Positions 7,175-14,536 of a stretch of 20,951 nt of DNA are shown piece after piece. Position 1 is the first letter of the stretch; each line of letters opens with the position of its first letter. Source of the DNA: SZUA-430 sp040381215 (GTDB lineage Bacteria; Pseudomonadota; Alphaproteobacteria; Micropepsales; Micropepsaceae); assembly GCA_040381215.1 (NCBI GenBank), contig JBEIHO010000046.1:1-20951 (forward strand). Reading direction: 5' to 3'. The position numbers and the translations under genes were made by a program. A model generated the notes under the pieces. That model was given only the letters and a program-made list of their open reading frames with translations, did no database searches and was not told the DNA's origin.

Positions 7175-7193
7175 TCAGCCGACGGAAATTGTC

Positions 7194-8402
7194 TTATTCG
7201 TATCGAAGAGCTTCAATGGGATCGAGGCTTGCCGCGCGTCGGGCAGGGAAGAAACCAAACACGATCCCCACCGCCGCCGAGAAGGCAAACGCGACAACCA
7301 CCACCCAGGGGCTCAGGACGAACGGGACGCCGATAGCGTAGGCGATACCGGCCGAACCGGCGAGCCCCAGGACCGCGCCGATCAGGCCCCCGACGCATGA
7401 CAGCAGGATGGCCTCGATGAGGAACTGCATCAGCACATCCCGCTCGAGCGCACCAATGGCAAGCCTGATGCCGATCTCGCGCGTTCGCTCCGTGACCGAC
7501 ACCAGCATGATGTTCATGATGCCGATGCCGCCGACAAGAAGGCTGATGGCAGCAACGGCGGAAAGACCCGCCGTGAGCAGTGTGGTGGTCGACTGGACAA
7601 GCGACGATACCGACTGCAGGTCGCGGATCAGGAAATTGTCCTGCTCGCCCGGACGAATGCGCCGCCTCTCACGCATGAGGGAGGCAAGCGCCTCCTGCAC
7701 CGGCTTGACGCGTTCCGCGCTTACCGCCGACAGCCATATCTGCTGCACGTCGTCATTGCCTGTCATCCGCCGTTGCACGGCGCCGATCGGCATCAGGATG
7801 AGGTCATCCTGGTCCTGCCCGAACGTCGACTGGCCTTTCATCGCCAGCACGCCGATGACCTCGCACGTCGTGGACTGCCCCAGCCGGATCGTGGCGCCGA
7901 GCGGGTTCTGGTGTCCGAACAGTTCCCGTCGCGGCGTCTCGCCAAGAATGCAGACAGGACGTCCCCCGCGCTCCTCGCTCTCCGAGAACATGCGGCCCTG
8001 CGCCAGAGGCCAGTCGCGCACGGTCAGATAAGGGTTTGTCGTGCCGTTCACCGGCACGAACCAGTTGTTTGATCCGTAGACGGCTTGCGATTGCTTGATT
8101 GTCGATGGCGCTACGGCCAGAACGCCCTGGATTTCCCGCAGGATGACATTGGCATCCTCGACCTTGAAGGGCGTTTGAGGGGTCGCCGGGCCCGCACGCT
8201 GTGGCGTGAAGGGCAGGACGAACAGCAGGTTTCGTCCCATCGATGCGATGTCCGACGTGACCTTCACCGTCAACCCTTGCCCCAGCGTCACGACGGTGAC
8301 GACGGCCGCAACGCCCACGATGATGCCGAGCGTCGTGAGCAGCGACCTCAGGATGTTCGCGCGCAATTCGCGAAAGGCAAGTTGAAGCGTGGTCCAGATC
8401 AT
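7194..8402 (-). CDS. MacB-type ABC transporter permease
   Basis: A 402-residue inner-membrane subunit of a type VII (MacB-like) ABC transporter, which uses ATP to drive periplasmic mechanotransmission rather than classical translocation. One N-terminal membrane helix (about 19-40, SLLTTLGIIVGVAAV) is followed by the large periplasmic MacB_PCD domain (about 45-270). Three C-terminal helices follow (about 278-302, 328-355, 363-385), which is the FtsX fold. The conserved cytoplasmic sequence ERTREIGIRLAIGA is at 305-318 and the ending PARRAASLDPIEALRYE is typical. The ATPase is a separate gene here, unlike E. coli MacB where the two are fused. The start overlaps the ATPase stop as ATGA. Cargo cannot be read from sequence: macrolides, lipids, peptides or siderophores are all known for the family. 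Confidence 0.93.
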   Translation of the reverse strand: MIWTTLQLAFRELRANILRSLLTTLGIIVGVAAVVTVVTLGQGLTVKVTSDIASMGRNLLFVLPFTPQRAGPATPQTPFKVEDANVILREIQGVLAVAPSTIKQSQAVYGSNNWFVPVNGTTNPYLTVRDWPLAQGRMFSESEERGGRPVCILGETPRRELFGHQNPLGATIRLGQSTTCEVIGVLAMKGQSTFGQDQDDLILMPIGAVQRRMTGNDDVQQIWLSAVSAERVKPVQEALASLMRERRRIRPGEQDNFLIRDLQSVSSLVQSTTTLLTAGLSAVAAISLLVGGIGIMNIMLVSVTERTREIGIRLAIGALERDVLMQFLIEAILLSCVGGLIGAVLGLAGSAGIAYAIGVPFVLSPWVVVVAFAFSAAVGIVFGFFPARRAASLDPIEALRYE

Positions 8403-9109
8403 GCCACGTCATCCTTGCGCGTAACGGTGTCGGACGCAATCTTGCCATCGCGGAACCGGATCTGTCGCTTGGCATAGGCGGCAATGTCATCCTCATGCGT
8501 GACAAGCACGATGGTGATGTTCCGCGTCCGGTTCAATTCGTCCAGCAGCCGCATGATTTCATGGCTGCGAGAACTGTCGAGGTTTCCGGTCGGTTCGTCG
8601 GCGAAGATCACGGCGGGCTCCGTCACCAGCGCCCGCGCGATGGCAACACGCTGCTGTTGCCCGCCTGACAATTCCGATGACGTATGATTGGCCCGGTCCG
8701 ACAAGCCGACAAGGTCGAGCGCCTTCAGCGCTGCCGTACGGCGCTGTGCAGCGCTCTCACGGCGGTAGATGAGCGGCAGTTCGAGGTTCTCGCGGGCAGT
8801 GGTTCGCTTGAGCAGGTTGAAACCCTGGAACACGAAGCCGATATAATGCCGCCTCAGCAAGGCGCGCTGCGAGCGATCAAGTGTACCAACGTCGATGCCA
8901 CGGAAGAAATAGCTGCCGCTTGTCGGCGTATCGAGGCATCCCAGGATATTCATGGCCGTCGACTTTCCCGATCCGGACGGTCCCATGATCGCGACGAACT
9001 CACCGTCGTCGATGGTCAGGTCGACGCCGTCCAGGGCGCGCACTTCCGCCTCACCCTTGCCATAGATCTTGGAAACCTTGCTGAAGCGGATGAGTGGGGC
9101 GTCGGTCAT
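8399..9109 (-). CDS. MacB/LolD-type ABC transporter ATP-binding protein
   Basis: A 236-residue nucleotide-binding subunit for the permease immediately downstream. Walker A is GPSGSGKST (43-51), the Q-loop glutamine is Gln95 (GFVFQGFNLL), the signature is LSGGQQQR (147-154), and Walker B with the catalytic glutamate is VIFADEP (167-173). The D-loop is GNLD and the switch histidine is His205. The GFVFQGFNLL and DEPTGNLD sequences are characteristic of the MacB/LolD/FtsE subfamily. The length is normal for a stand-alone ATPase. It starts six bases after the adaptor stop and its own stop overlaps the permease start by four bases, so the three genes are translationally linked. Confidence 0.95.
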   Translation of the reverse strand: MTDAPLIRFSKVSKIYGKGEAEVRALDGVDLTIDDGEFVAIMGPSGSGKSTAMNILGCLDTPTSGSYFFRGIDVGTLDRSQRALLRRHYIGFVFQGFNLLKRTTARENLELPLIYRRESAAQRRTAALKALDLVGLSDRANHTSSELSGGQQQRVAIARALVTEPAVIFADEPTGNLDSSRSHEIMRLLDELNRTRNITIVLVTHEDDIAAYAKRQIRFRDGKIASDTVTRKDDVA

Positions 9110-9115
9110 GCCGCG

Positions 9116-10330
9116 TCAGCGTCCCGTGGTGCCCTGCTGGTCCACATCGAGGATGAATTCCTCGCCAGCTTTCACGTTTGCACTGGTGATCGCCGTACGC
9201 TGGCCGTCCGTGATCCCGAGCGTGACGTCACGCGATGCCGGAGCCTTTCCCTTGACCTCGACCCAGAGCGTTCCTTTTCCCGAACTGATGGGGTCAGCAG
9301 GAGCCACGGTGGCAACCGGCGCCATGGTGGGTGCCGCCGTATCCGCCTGCGGCGAGAAGCGCAGGGCGCCGTTTGGCACCGAGATCACGTTCTCGGCCGT
9401 CTTGACCGCGACGTCGGCGGTCGCCGTCATTCCCGGCTTCAGCAAGCCATTTGCGTTCTCGACCGTCAGGACACCCTGATAGGTCACGACGTTCTGGATG
9501 GTGCGCGCCGCATTGCGCAGTTCGGCAACCTTGGCCTTGAACACCTGGCTCGGATAGGCATCGACCGTGAAGGTCGCCTGTTGCCCGACGGCGACTTCGC
9601 CGATGTCGGCCTCGTCGATGTCAACCGTAAGCTCGAGCTTGCGCAGGTCCGACGCGATGATGAACAGTTCCGGCGCCTGGAAGCTGGCCGCCACCGTCTG
9701 CCCGCGTTCGATCTTGCGATCGAGGACAATGCCGTCGATGGGTGAGCGCACTGCCGCCTTGGACAGGTTCGCTTGCGCCTGCTCGGACTGCGCGCGCGCA
9801 CTCTTGAGGTTCGCGGCCGCCGTGTTGCGTGCAGCAAGGGCCGCATCATAGGCAGCAGCCGAGACAAAGCCTTTCTCGCGAAGCGAGACGGCGCGCGCAA
9901 GGTCACCCTCGGCCTTGGTCAGGGACGCCTGGACCTGCGCAACGCTGGCCAGGGCCTGCTGCGCCCTCGCGTTGAGTTCCTCCGTGTTGATGCGGGCAAT
10001 GACCTGGCCTTTGGTGACCTTGTCGTTGAAGTCGACGAGGACCTCGTCAATACGCCCGGAAACCTCTGCGCCGACGGTGATCTTGTCGATCGGCTGCAAG
10101 GTGCCTGTTGCCGTCACGATGGAGCGTATGGTTGCGACGTCGGCCTTGCCGCGAATATAGACCGTCGGCTTCGCAGGCGTCAGCACGATCCACGCCACGA
10201 GCGCCACCACAAGGCCCGCAAGGCTCAGCACCCACCAGCGCCGCCAGAAGGGCACTTTTTTCTCGCCAACACCCAGAACGCGCCCGATGTCACCCGCTGC
10301 GCCAAGTTGGGCTACGCCCGCACCACCCAT
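9116..10330 (-). CDS. MacA-type periplasmic adaptor (membrane fusion protein)
   Basis: A 404-residue adaptor that would link the MacB-like pump to an outer-membrane channel. A single membrane helix at about 33-52 (after RRWW) anchors it. The periplasmic part shows the usual order: first lipoyl half (about 70-108, TATGTLQP to VTKGQVIA), a helical hairpin (about 112-190, Ala/Gln-rich), second lipoyl half (about 193-215, VRSPIDGIVL), then beta-barrel and membrane-proximal domains. An Ala/Pro-rich linker at about 330-350 interrupts the membrane-proximal domain. The ATG at 10330 (GGGTGAG upstream) is preferred to an in-frame GTG at 10339, which is directly abutted by its G-rich sequence. It is the first gene of the operon. 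No TolC-type channel gene is present in the window, so a shared one is presumed. Confidence 0.93.
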   Translation of the reverse strand: MGGAGVAQLGAAGDIGRVLGVGEKKVPFWRRWWVLSLAGLVVALVAWIVLTPAKPTVYIRGKADVATIRSIVTATGTLQPIDKITVGAEVSGRIDEVLVDFNDKVTKGQVIARINTEELNARAQQALASVAQVQASLTKAEGDLARAVSLREKGFVSAAAYDAALAARNTAAANLKSARAQSEQAQANLSKAAVRSPIDGIVLDRKIERGQTVAASFQAPELFIIASDLRKLELTVDIDEADIGEVAVGQQATFTVDAYPSQVFKAKVAELRNAARTIQNVVTYQGVLTVENANGLLKPGMTATADVAVKTAENVISVPNGALRFSPQADTAAPTMAPVATVAPADPISSGKGTLWVEVKGKAPASRDVTLGITDGQRTAITSANVKAGEEFILDVDQQGTTGR

Positions 10331-10366
10331 GAAACTCACCCGCCAACCGTCAATCTTTTGTTTAGC

Positions 10367-10395
10367 TATATAGGAAAGCAGTCTTACATCATCAA
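10367..10395 (-). promoter_or_regulatory. Likely sigma70-type promoter of the MacAB-like operon
   Basis: On the minus strand TTGATG (10395-10390) and TATATA (10372-10367) are spaced by 17 bases, 36 bases upstream of the adaptor start. The -10 is embedded in the perfect palindrome CTATATAG (10366-10373), the same eight bases that form the -10 of the promoter at 6032-6060. Confidence 0.5.
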
Positions 10396-10457
10396 ACTAA
10401 TGTTTGCCTTAGAGCATCGCTCCTCGCGCAGATGTGATGAATCTTTGGTTACGACGG

Positions 10458-11555
10458 TTAGCGCCGGTACGGATCGGCCATGTCCCTGAGACCATCGCCA
10501 AGGACATTGAACGCCAGGACCACAAGGACCACGGGCACGAGGGGCGCCAGCAACCAGGGATAGAGCTCCACCGCGCTCATGTTTTGGGCGTCATTAAGCA
10601 GGACCCCCCAACTGACGACCGGTGCGCGAAGGCCCAATCCCAGGAAGGAGAGGGCGGTCTCCCCCAGGATCATGGTCGGAACGGCCAGCGTCAGGCTGAC
10701 CACCAGGTGTCCATGGAAATTAGGAAGCATGTGCAGGATGAGCACCCGCGCCTTGCTGGCGCCCAGCAGTTCGGCGGCAACGACGTAATCCTCTTCCCGC
10801 AACGACATGATCTTGGCGCGTACCGCTCGCGCAAGTCCTGGCCAATCGAGCAGGCCTAGGATGATGGTAATTCCGAAATAGACCGACATCGCCGACCAGT
10901 TGGCCGGCAGGGCTGCCGCCAGCGCCATCCACAGCGGCAGCTCGGGGATGGCCCGCAGGATTTCGATCAGTCGCAGCACGACGGCATCGGTCCAGCCGCC
11001 AGCATAGCCCGCGATCCCGCCCACGAGGCAGCCAAGGATGAAACTGATTGCGACCCCGATCAGCCCGATGGTCAGCGACACACGAGCCCCATGGAGCACA
11101 CGGCTGAAGATGTCGCGCCCCAATCGATCAGTGCCGAGCAGATGCAGCCGCCCACCCTCAGGCGGACAGACAATGTGGAACGTGCCCGCAAACACGCCCC
11201 AGAGGAGGTAGGCATCACCATGGCAGAAAAAATCCAGCGATAGCCGCGATCGCTCATCGGGTATGTACGCACGCTGGAATGTCTCGGTGTCCAGCTCGCT
11301 GCGCACGGCATTCACGTAAGGGCGTACCAGCCCCCCATCATGCACGAACCTCACCGCCGTTGGCGGCATGTGGATATGGTCGTTGCTGCGTGTCTCGGGC
11401 GCGTAGGGAGCCAGGATCTCCACGAAGGGCAGGAGGGCATAAAGCACGGCCAGGAAGACAAGCGCCGCAAAGGCGCTGCGCTGTTGCATGAGCCGCCGCA
11501 TGACCCCGACCGGGGGCGCGCTGGCCAAGGCTGTCGGCGTGCGCTCCACTGTCAT
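10458..11555 (-). CDS. Peptide/opine-type ABC importer permease (DppC/OppC family)
   Basis: A 365-residue inner-membrane permease of the dipeptide/oligopeptide/nickel importer family. The first membrane helix is at about 27-48. A large periplasmic loop of about 100 residues (49-157) follows; it includes LLGTDRLGRDIFSRVLHGARVSL, the sequence that in DppC/OppC precedes helix 2. Further helices and the EAA coupling loop (AAELLGASKARVLILHMLPN, about 260-279) that contacts the ATPase come next, then the family-typical ALSFLGLGL and the ending LGDGLRDMADPYRR. The loop is much longer than in E. coli DppC and could contact the large substrate-binding protein. The start overlaps the upstream permease stop as ATGA. 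It is the last gene of the operon; no convincing terminator is visible behind it. Confidence 0.93.
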   Translation of the reverse strand: MTVERTPTALASAPPVGVMRRLMQQRSAFAALVFLAVLYALLPFVEILAPYAPETRSNDHIHMPPTAVRFVHDGGLVRPYVNAVRSELDTETFQRAYIPDERSRLSLDFFCHGDAYLLWGVFAGTFHIVCPPEGGRLHLLGTDRLGRDIFSRVLHGARVSLTIGLIGVAISFILGCLVGGIAGYAGGWTDAVVLRLIEILRAIPELPLWMALAAALPANWSAMSVYFGITIILGLLDWPGLARAVRAKIMSLREEDYVVAAELLGASKARVLILHMLPNFHGHLVVSLTLAVPTMILGETALSFLGLGLRAPVVSWGVLLNDAQNMSAVELYPWLLAPLVPVVLVVLAFNVLGDGLRDMADPYRR

Positions 11556-12577
11556 CGATCGAGCGCCTTGCCGAGCCGCACCCTGGGGTCGATCAACGCC
11601 AGCAGGAGATCCGAAACGAGGGTGCCGATCAGGGTAAGGCCGGCTGCAAACAACAGGATGAACCCCGACAGGAAAAGGTCCTGCGACTGCAGGGCCCTCA
11701 CGAGGACAGGACCGACGGTCGGCAGGCTCAGGACAACCGAGACGATCACTGACCCGGATATGAGCGAGGGCAGCAGGTTTCCGATATCGGCAACAAACGG
11801 GATGAGCGCCATGCGCACCGGATAGCGCAACAGCAGTCTCGTCTCGCTGATACCGCGCGCGCGAGCGGCGATGACGTAGGGCTTGTTCAGCTCATCGAGA
11901 ACATTGGCCCTCAATCGCCTTGTCATGGCGCCAACGCCCGAGAAGGCAATGACGATGACAGCGACCAGGCCATGTGCGGCCATCGACAACAGGCCTTCGG
12001 CACTCCACCAGCGATCGGCAAATCGGGGGTCGATGAGGCCTCCGATCGAGACGCCGAACCAGGAATTCGAATACGTCAGGACAACCAGAGCCAGCAGGAA
12101 CCCCGGCGTCGCGATGGCAACATAGGCGAGCATCGCGATGAGATGGTCCGCCCATCCATTCTGCCGGACCGCCGCCATGACCCCGAGTGGGATGGACAGC
12201 AGATAGACGGTCAGCACTGCCAGCACATTGACCGCAATGGTAGGCCCGAGGGCATATCCAACCACCTCCGCAACGGGCTTGTTGAACTCGAACGAGGGGC
12301 CCAGGTCACCTTGCAGCAGGCCTGAAAATCCACGCGGACCGGGCCACGCGCCAAGCCAGATCCCGAACTGCTCGACAAGGGACCGGTCTAGCGCATGCTC
12401 TCGCCGCAGGAACTCGATCCGCGCCGCTGCAGCGCGGTCGCCCTGCGCCTGCAGCTCAGCGATCTCGTTCGTCAGGATATCCCCCGGTGGAAGCTGTATC
12501 GTCAGGAAGATGAGGGCAGCAATGGCGATGAAGGTAGGAACCATCAGCAGGAGACGCGCGACGATGAACCTTTGCAT
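11552..12577 (-). CDS. Peptide/opine-type ABC importer permease (DppB/OppB family)
   Basis: A 341-residue permease, partner of the DppC-like subunit downstream. It starts with the classical DppB N-terminus (FIVARLLLMVPTFIAIAALIF, membrane helix about 5-27). A periplasmic segment of about 80 residues follows, including LQGDLGPSFEFNKPV, then five or so further helices. The EAA loop is PYVIAARARGISETRLLLRYPVR (about 233-255) and ISGSVIVSVVLSLPTVG follows, both diagnostic. AGAGGA lies just upstream of the ATG at 12577. The gene sits 35 bases after the binding-protein gene and overlaps the next permease by four bases. Together with the double ATPase it makes a complete importer. Confidence 0.94.
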   Translation of the reverse strand: MQRFIVARLLLMVPTFIAIAALIFLTIQLPPGDILTNEIAELQAQGDRAAAARIEFLRREHALDRSLVEQFGIWLGAWPGPRGFSGLLQGDLGPSFEFNKPVAEVVGYALGPTIAVNVLAVLTVYLLSIPLGVMAAVRQNGWADHLIAMLAYVAIATPGFLLALVVLTYSNSWFGVSIGGLIDPRFADRWWSAEGLLSMAAHGLVAVIVIAFSGVGAMTRRLRANVLDELNKPYVIAARARGISETRLLLRYPVRMALIPFVADIGNLLPSLISGSVIVSVVLSLPTVGPVLVRALQSQDLFLSGFILLFAAGLTLIGTLVSDLLLALIDPRVRLGKALDR

Positions 12578-12612
12578 GTCGTTCCTCTGCGTTGCTGGGC
12601 CTGTGCTGCTTT

Positions 12613-14520
12613 TCAGCGGCTGAACCAGAATTCATCCATCCTGTACATGCCGAACTGTCCTCCCGGATCCCACGAGAACACGCCCTTGGCCGGTACATTG
12701 TTGAGCGAGGTACGCACCGCGATGGGCTGCAGCACTTCCGACACCGTGCCGATCACGAAGGCTTGCTCGGCATGGATTGCCAGCATCTGGTTCCAGATCG
12801 CCGTGCGCTCCTTGCGAGACCGCGCAGCGTTCCACTGGGCATTGAGTGCGAGCAACTGCCGCGCCGCCGGCAAATCGGGCGCGACGCCGGACTTCCCGCG
12901 TGTCTCGAAATGATTGCCCCATTTGGGCCAGGCCAGTGTGTCCTGTCGTGTCGGCGCAAGCTCATCCGGGCTCATGTCGGGCGATGGCAATCCCATGTCC
13001 CACCCCGACTGGCCTGTCATGATTGCATCACCCGAATAAGCCCGGTTGCGCATGAGGGAGCGGTCCGAAACCTTCACGATGAGCCGCAGGCCAATGGCTC
13101 TGAAATGCTGGCCGACGAGTTGCAGGATGTCGCCTTCCTCTTTGGTTTCCCCCGCAATGTCGACGATCATTTCCAGCTTCCGGCCATCGGGCAGGAGGCG
13201 CATGCCCTCCGCATCGCGTGCCTTGAGGCCGATCGCGTCAAGCAGTGCATTCGCAGCCTTCGGATTGAAACCTGCAGGCACAGAGGAATGCGCGGCGTTG
13301 TAAAGCGGAGATCCGCGAAGCACGGCATTCGTGCTCTCGGACGCCAGCCCGAAGAACAGCGCCTTGTTGAGATCCTTTCGATCAATCGCCTGCGTCAGCG
13401 CCCGACGGAACCGCACATCCCGCAACAGCTTGCGCCACGTTTCATCGTTCGCATTCAGGTTCGGATAAAGGGCAAGGTGTGAGCCCTTGCCGATGGGCCA
13501 CGTCCGCAGCGTATAGCGTCCCTTGGCTTCGCTGGCCTTCAGCACCGACACGTCAGCGAACGAAAGCCCGCGCGCCTGCAGGTCGCTGTCTCCGGCAGCC
13601 ACCTTGGCGGCAATCAGCCCGCCATCGACAATCGAAACCTCGATTGCATCGATATAGGGCAGTTGCACGCCATTGCTATCAACCCGGTGATAGAAAGGGT
13701 TGCGCTTGAAAACGATGCGGTTGGCAGGCACCTCCGTGACAGGAACCCAGGCCTGCAGCGACGGCAGCGCCGGATTGTCATTGTTCCCCATGCTGTCCAT
13801 CTGGTTATGCAGCTGGGCCCAGGACCGCACCTTTTTCTGTGTCACCAAAGCCGCCAGCGCAGCCTTCAAGGCATGGCGCGCATGGAATTGCTTGAGGTAG
13901 TGGGCGGGTCGATAGATGTAAGGCTCTCTCGCCTGCGCGAGGACGGGCAGGAAACGCGAATTCGGCTTTGACCACGTATAGCGGACCGTCAAGGCGTCGA
14001 TGATCTCGACTTTCGGCGCTTCGCCATCATTCAGGACGTCGGCAGGCGGGCCCTTGGGCGACAGCTCGATATTCGTCGCAACATCTTCCCAGAAATAGCG
14101 AAAATCTTCGGACGTGAACGGCTGGCCATCGGACCACCTGTGGCCTTGCCTGATCTTGAACGTGAAGACGCGTCCATCCTTGACGTCGACTGATTTCAGG
14201 AGGTCCGGTTTCAGCTCCAGCGCTGGCGTCCATCCCACGAGCCGTGCATAGCTCCACGTGCTGATAAGCCGGATGTCCTTCTCCTTGCTCATCAAGGTGC
14301 GCAAGGTCCCCCCCGCACGGCCAGGCTTGCGCCCGGCAGCCGCCAGGTCCACGACCGCCGGCTCGGATGGCACCCGCAGGTCCACCGGCGGCAATTTCTT
14401 TTCTGCCACCAGAGGCGCAAGGACGGGGCTCTCCTGCAAGCCGGCCGACGCACCCGTCAGGATGCCATGCTGCGTCCATAACAAGGCGCAGGCTACGAAG
14501 GACAAAAATCGCAAACGCAT
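12613..14520 (-). CDS. Periplasmic substrate-binding protein of a peptide-type ABC importer (SBP_bac_5 family)
   Basis: A 635-residue class C binding protein, longer than E. coli OppA or DppA (about 535-545). A Sec signal peptide covers about residues 1-25 (FLSFVACALLW to TGASA). A cysteine at residue 11 is too early for a convincing lipobox, so the protein is probably soluble in the periplasm. The conserved core includes FKIRQGHRWSDGQPFTSEDFRYFWED, the hallmark of the family, and RFRRALTQAIDRKDLNKALFFG. The ATG at 14520 has GGTGG upstream and begins the signal peptide; longer in-frame starts exist but lack one. It is 16 bases after the ATPase stop. Ligands in this family include peptides, opines, oligosaccharides, bile acids and nickel chelates. 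The neighbouring glycosyltransferases hint at a sugar-containing ligand, but this is only context. Confidence 0.92.
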   Translation of the reverse strand: MRLRFLSFVACALLWTQHGILTGASAGLQESPVLAPLVAEKKLPPVDLRVPSEPAVVDLAAAGRKPGRAGGTLRTLMSKEKDIRLISTWSYARLVGWTPALELKPDLLKSVDVKDGRVFTFKIRQGHRWSDGQPFTSEDFRYFWEDVATNIELSPKGPPADVLNDGEAPKVEIIDALTVRYTWSKPNSRFLPVLAQAREPYIYRPAHYLKQFHARHALKAALAALVTQKKVRSWAQLHNQMDSMGNNDNPALPSLQAWVPVTEVPANRIVFKRNPFYHRVDSNGVQLPYIDAIEVSIVDGGLIAAKVAAGDSDLQARGLSFADVSVLKASEAKGRYTLRTWPIGKGSHLALYPNLNANDETWRKLLRDVRFRRALTQAIDRKDLNKALFFGLASESTNAVLRGSPLYNAAHSSVPAGFNPKAANALLDAIGLKARDAEGMRLLPDGRKLEMIVDIAGETKEEGDILQLVGQHFRAIGLRLIVKVSDRSLMRNRAYSGDAIMTGQSGWDMGLPSPDMSPDELAPTRQDTLAWPKWGNHFETRGKSGVAPDLPAARQLLALNAQWNAARSRKERTAIWNQMLAIHAEQAFVIGTVSEVLQPIAVRTSLNNVPAKGVFSWDPGGQFGMYRMDEFWFSR

Positions 14521-14536
14521 CGAAACCACCATGCAA

